DNA from: Pomphorhynchus laevis
Lineage: Eukaryota > Acanthocephala > Palaeacanthocephala > Echinorhynchida > Pomphorhynchidae
Direction of reading: 5' to 3'
Assembly: GCA_012934845.2 (NCBI GenBank)
Contig: WNNJ02000464.1
Location: forward strand, 116,839-180,838
DNA length: 64,000 nucleotides
A program made the translations under genes and the position numbers. Under the pieces are notes generated by a model. It was given only the letters and a program-made list of their open reading frames with translations, did no database searches and was not told the origin of the DNA. Position 1 is the stretch's first letter. Every line of letters starts with the position of its first letter. Of the stretch, positions 63,318-64,000 are shown in pieces.

Positions 63318-64000
63318 ATTGAAAACGTTTCGCTCTTTGGAGCTTTGTCAATCTAGAGTGAGAGCACAATAAAGTTAACAATTAATAAAACAAAGTAATT
63401 GTTTAAGGTGGAATTATGTAATATCGACATTCCATTTGTAAATGTGTTCTGAATTTAACCCATGATTAGTATCTGTTAATAGTTGACCTACAATTCTCTG
63501 CTCTTCTATTCTTCTTTCTTTAGTGTCGTTAATACCATCCTTTATTATGATATAGTCAAAAATATCCGAATTTTTTGAATGTGCTGAAATACAATGATGC
63601 ACAATCGCGTCGCGATGTGTTAACTGTTTATTTATATCTGATCTGCGATTATTAAGTCTCATATTCATGCTAAGTCCTGTCTCACCTACGTATTGTAGTT
63701 GACACAGTCTGCATGTTGCTAAATATACATTACCGTTTGATGCGCATGATGTATTGCCGTTTATTTTATATTCTAATTTCGTTTTGCTGCTAACGTACTT
63801 TGTAGCATTAATAACATTTTCACAACATTTTGTTCGCGCTCTTTGGCAATGTTTACATCCCGACATATTTTTGTTTCCTTGTCTTTGGAATTTTGACCGT
63901 ATTAACCGGCGACCGATTGTGTTTGTAGCTTTAAAGGTTATAAATACTCTTTTGATTGGTTTTCCTATTTGTTTTGCTATATTACCTATTGATTCGTTAG
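63318..64000 (-). mobile_element. PLE-E 3' part with GIY-YIG endonuclease, runs off the window
   Basis: The minus strand is open from the window edge (64000) to the stop at 63414, about 195 codons (150 from ATG at 63866). It contains the CKHCQRARTKCC zinc-binding stretch, the GIY-YIG core VYLATCRLCQLQYVGETGLS, an Arg-rich follow-up (MRLNNRRSDINKQ) and the late Glu/Arg block TKERRIEEQRI. Below the stop, 63328-63350 on the minus strand reads TGACAAA-GCTC-caaa-GAGC-GAAACG, the end motif shared by PLE remnants here. This is the best-preserved PLE piece in the window. The RT would lie beyond 64000. Confidence 0.85.

Overview
The window comes from an AT-rich animal genome, most likely an invertebrate. 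It holds spliced genes with GT-AG introns, a G-protein alpha subunit of the Go type, a Golgi-type alpha-1,3-fucosyltransferase, and many non-LTR and Penelope-like retroelements. The species cannot be named from this sequence.

Four host genes are recognisable. (1) The 3' exons of a Go-like G-alpha gene lie at 206-2897 (+). (2) A three-exon gene for an RMI2-like OB-fold protein of the BLM/TopIII complex lies at 16716-22555 (+). (3) An eleven-exon gene for GDP-mannose 4,6-dehydratase (GMD) lies at 23540-38949 (-); it can be read completely from ATG to stop (353 aa). (4) A single-exon GT10 fucosyltransferase (365 aa) lies at 58228-59325 (+). Genes 3 and 4 make and use GDP-fucose, so two steps of fucosylation sit about 19 kb apart. 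RMI2 and GMD converge, with stop codons about 1 kb apart. Tiny introns (44-51 nt in GMD) alternate with introns of up to 4 kb swollen by transposons.

The rest is mobile DNA. 4.2-10.4 kb: two copies and two 3' ends of an APE-type LINE (LINE-A). 13.5-16.05 kb: a minus-strand LINE (LINE-B) abutting an RTE-type endonuclease fragment. 20.0-22.3 kb: a Merlin DNA transposon with long TIRs and an 8-bp TSD inside an RMI2 intron. 24-32 kb: repeated minus-strand Penelope-like (PLE-A) fragments, an RTE fragment and a fragment of a restriction-endonuclease-type LINE inside GMD introns. 37.4-42.05 kb: a short TSD-bounded insertion and two more PLE remnants. 43.0-44.4 kb: CR1-like LINE. 44.5-47.8 kb: a restriction-endonuclease-type LINE whose last open frame runs into a complete LIM domain. 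49.0-54.1 kb: two LINE-B copies head to head. 54.2-55.3 kb: a Ty3/gypsy-type fossil. 57.7-58.04 kb: a short TIR element with a hammerhead-like core in each arm. 60.0-60.7 kb and 63.3-64.0 kb: PLE remnants with GIY-YIG endonucleases. A roughly 250-350 bp AT-rich repeat (here REP-1) with a hairpin end recurs at least nine times, once directly against a GMD splice acceptor.

The most unusual points are the LINE/LIM open frame, the hammerhead-like TIR element, the loss of the pertussis-toxin cysteine in G-alpha, the closeness of the two fucosylation genes, and recurring hairpin-GAAA motifs at PLE ends.
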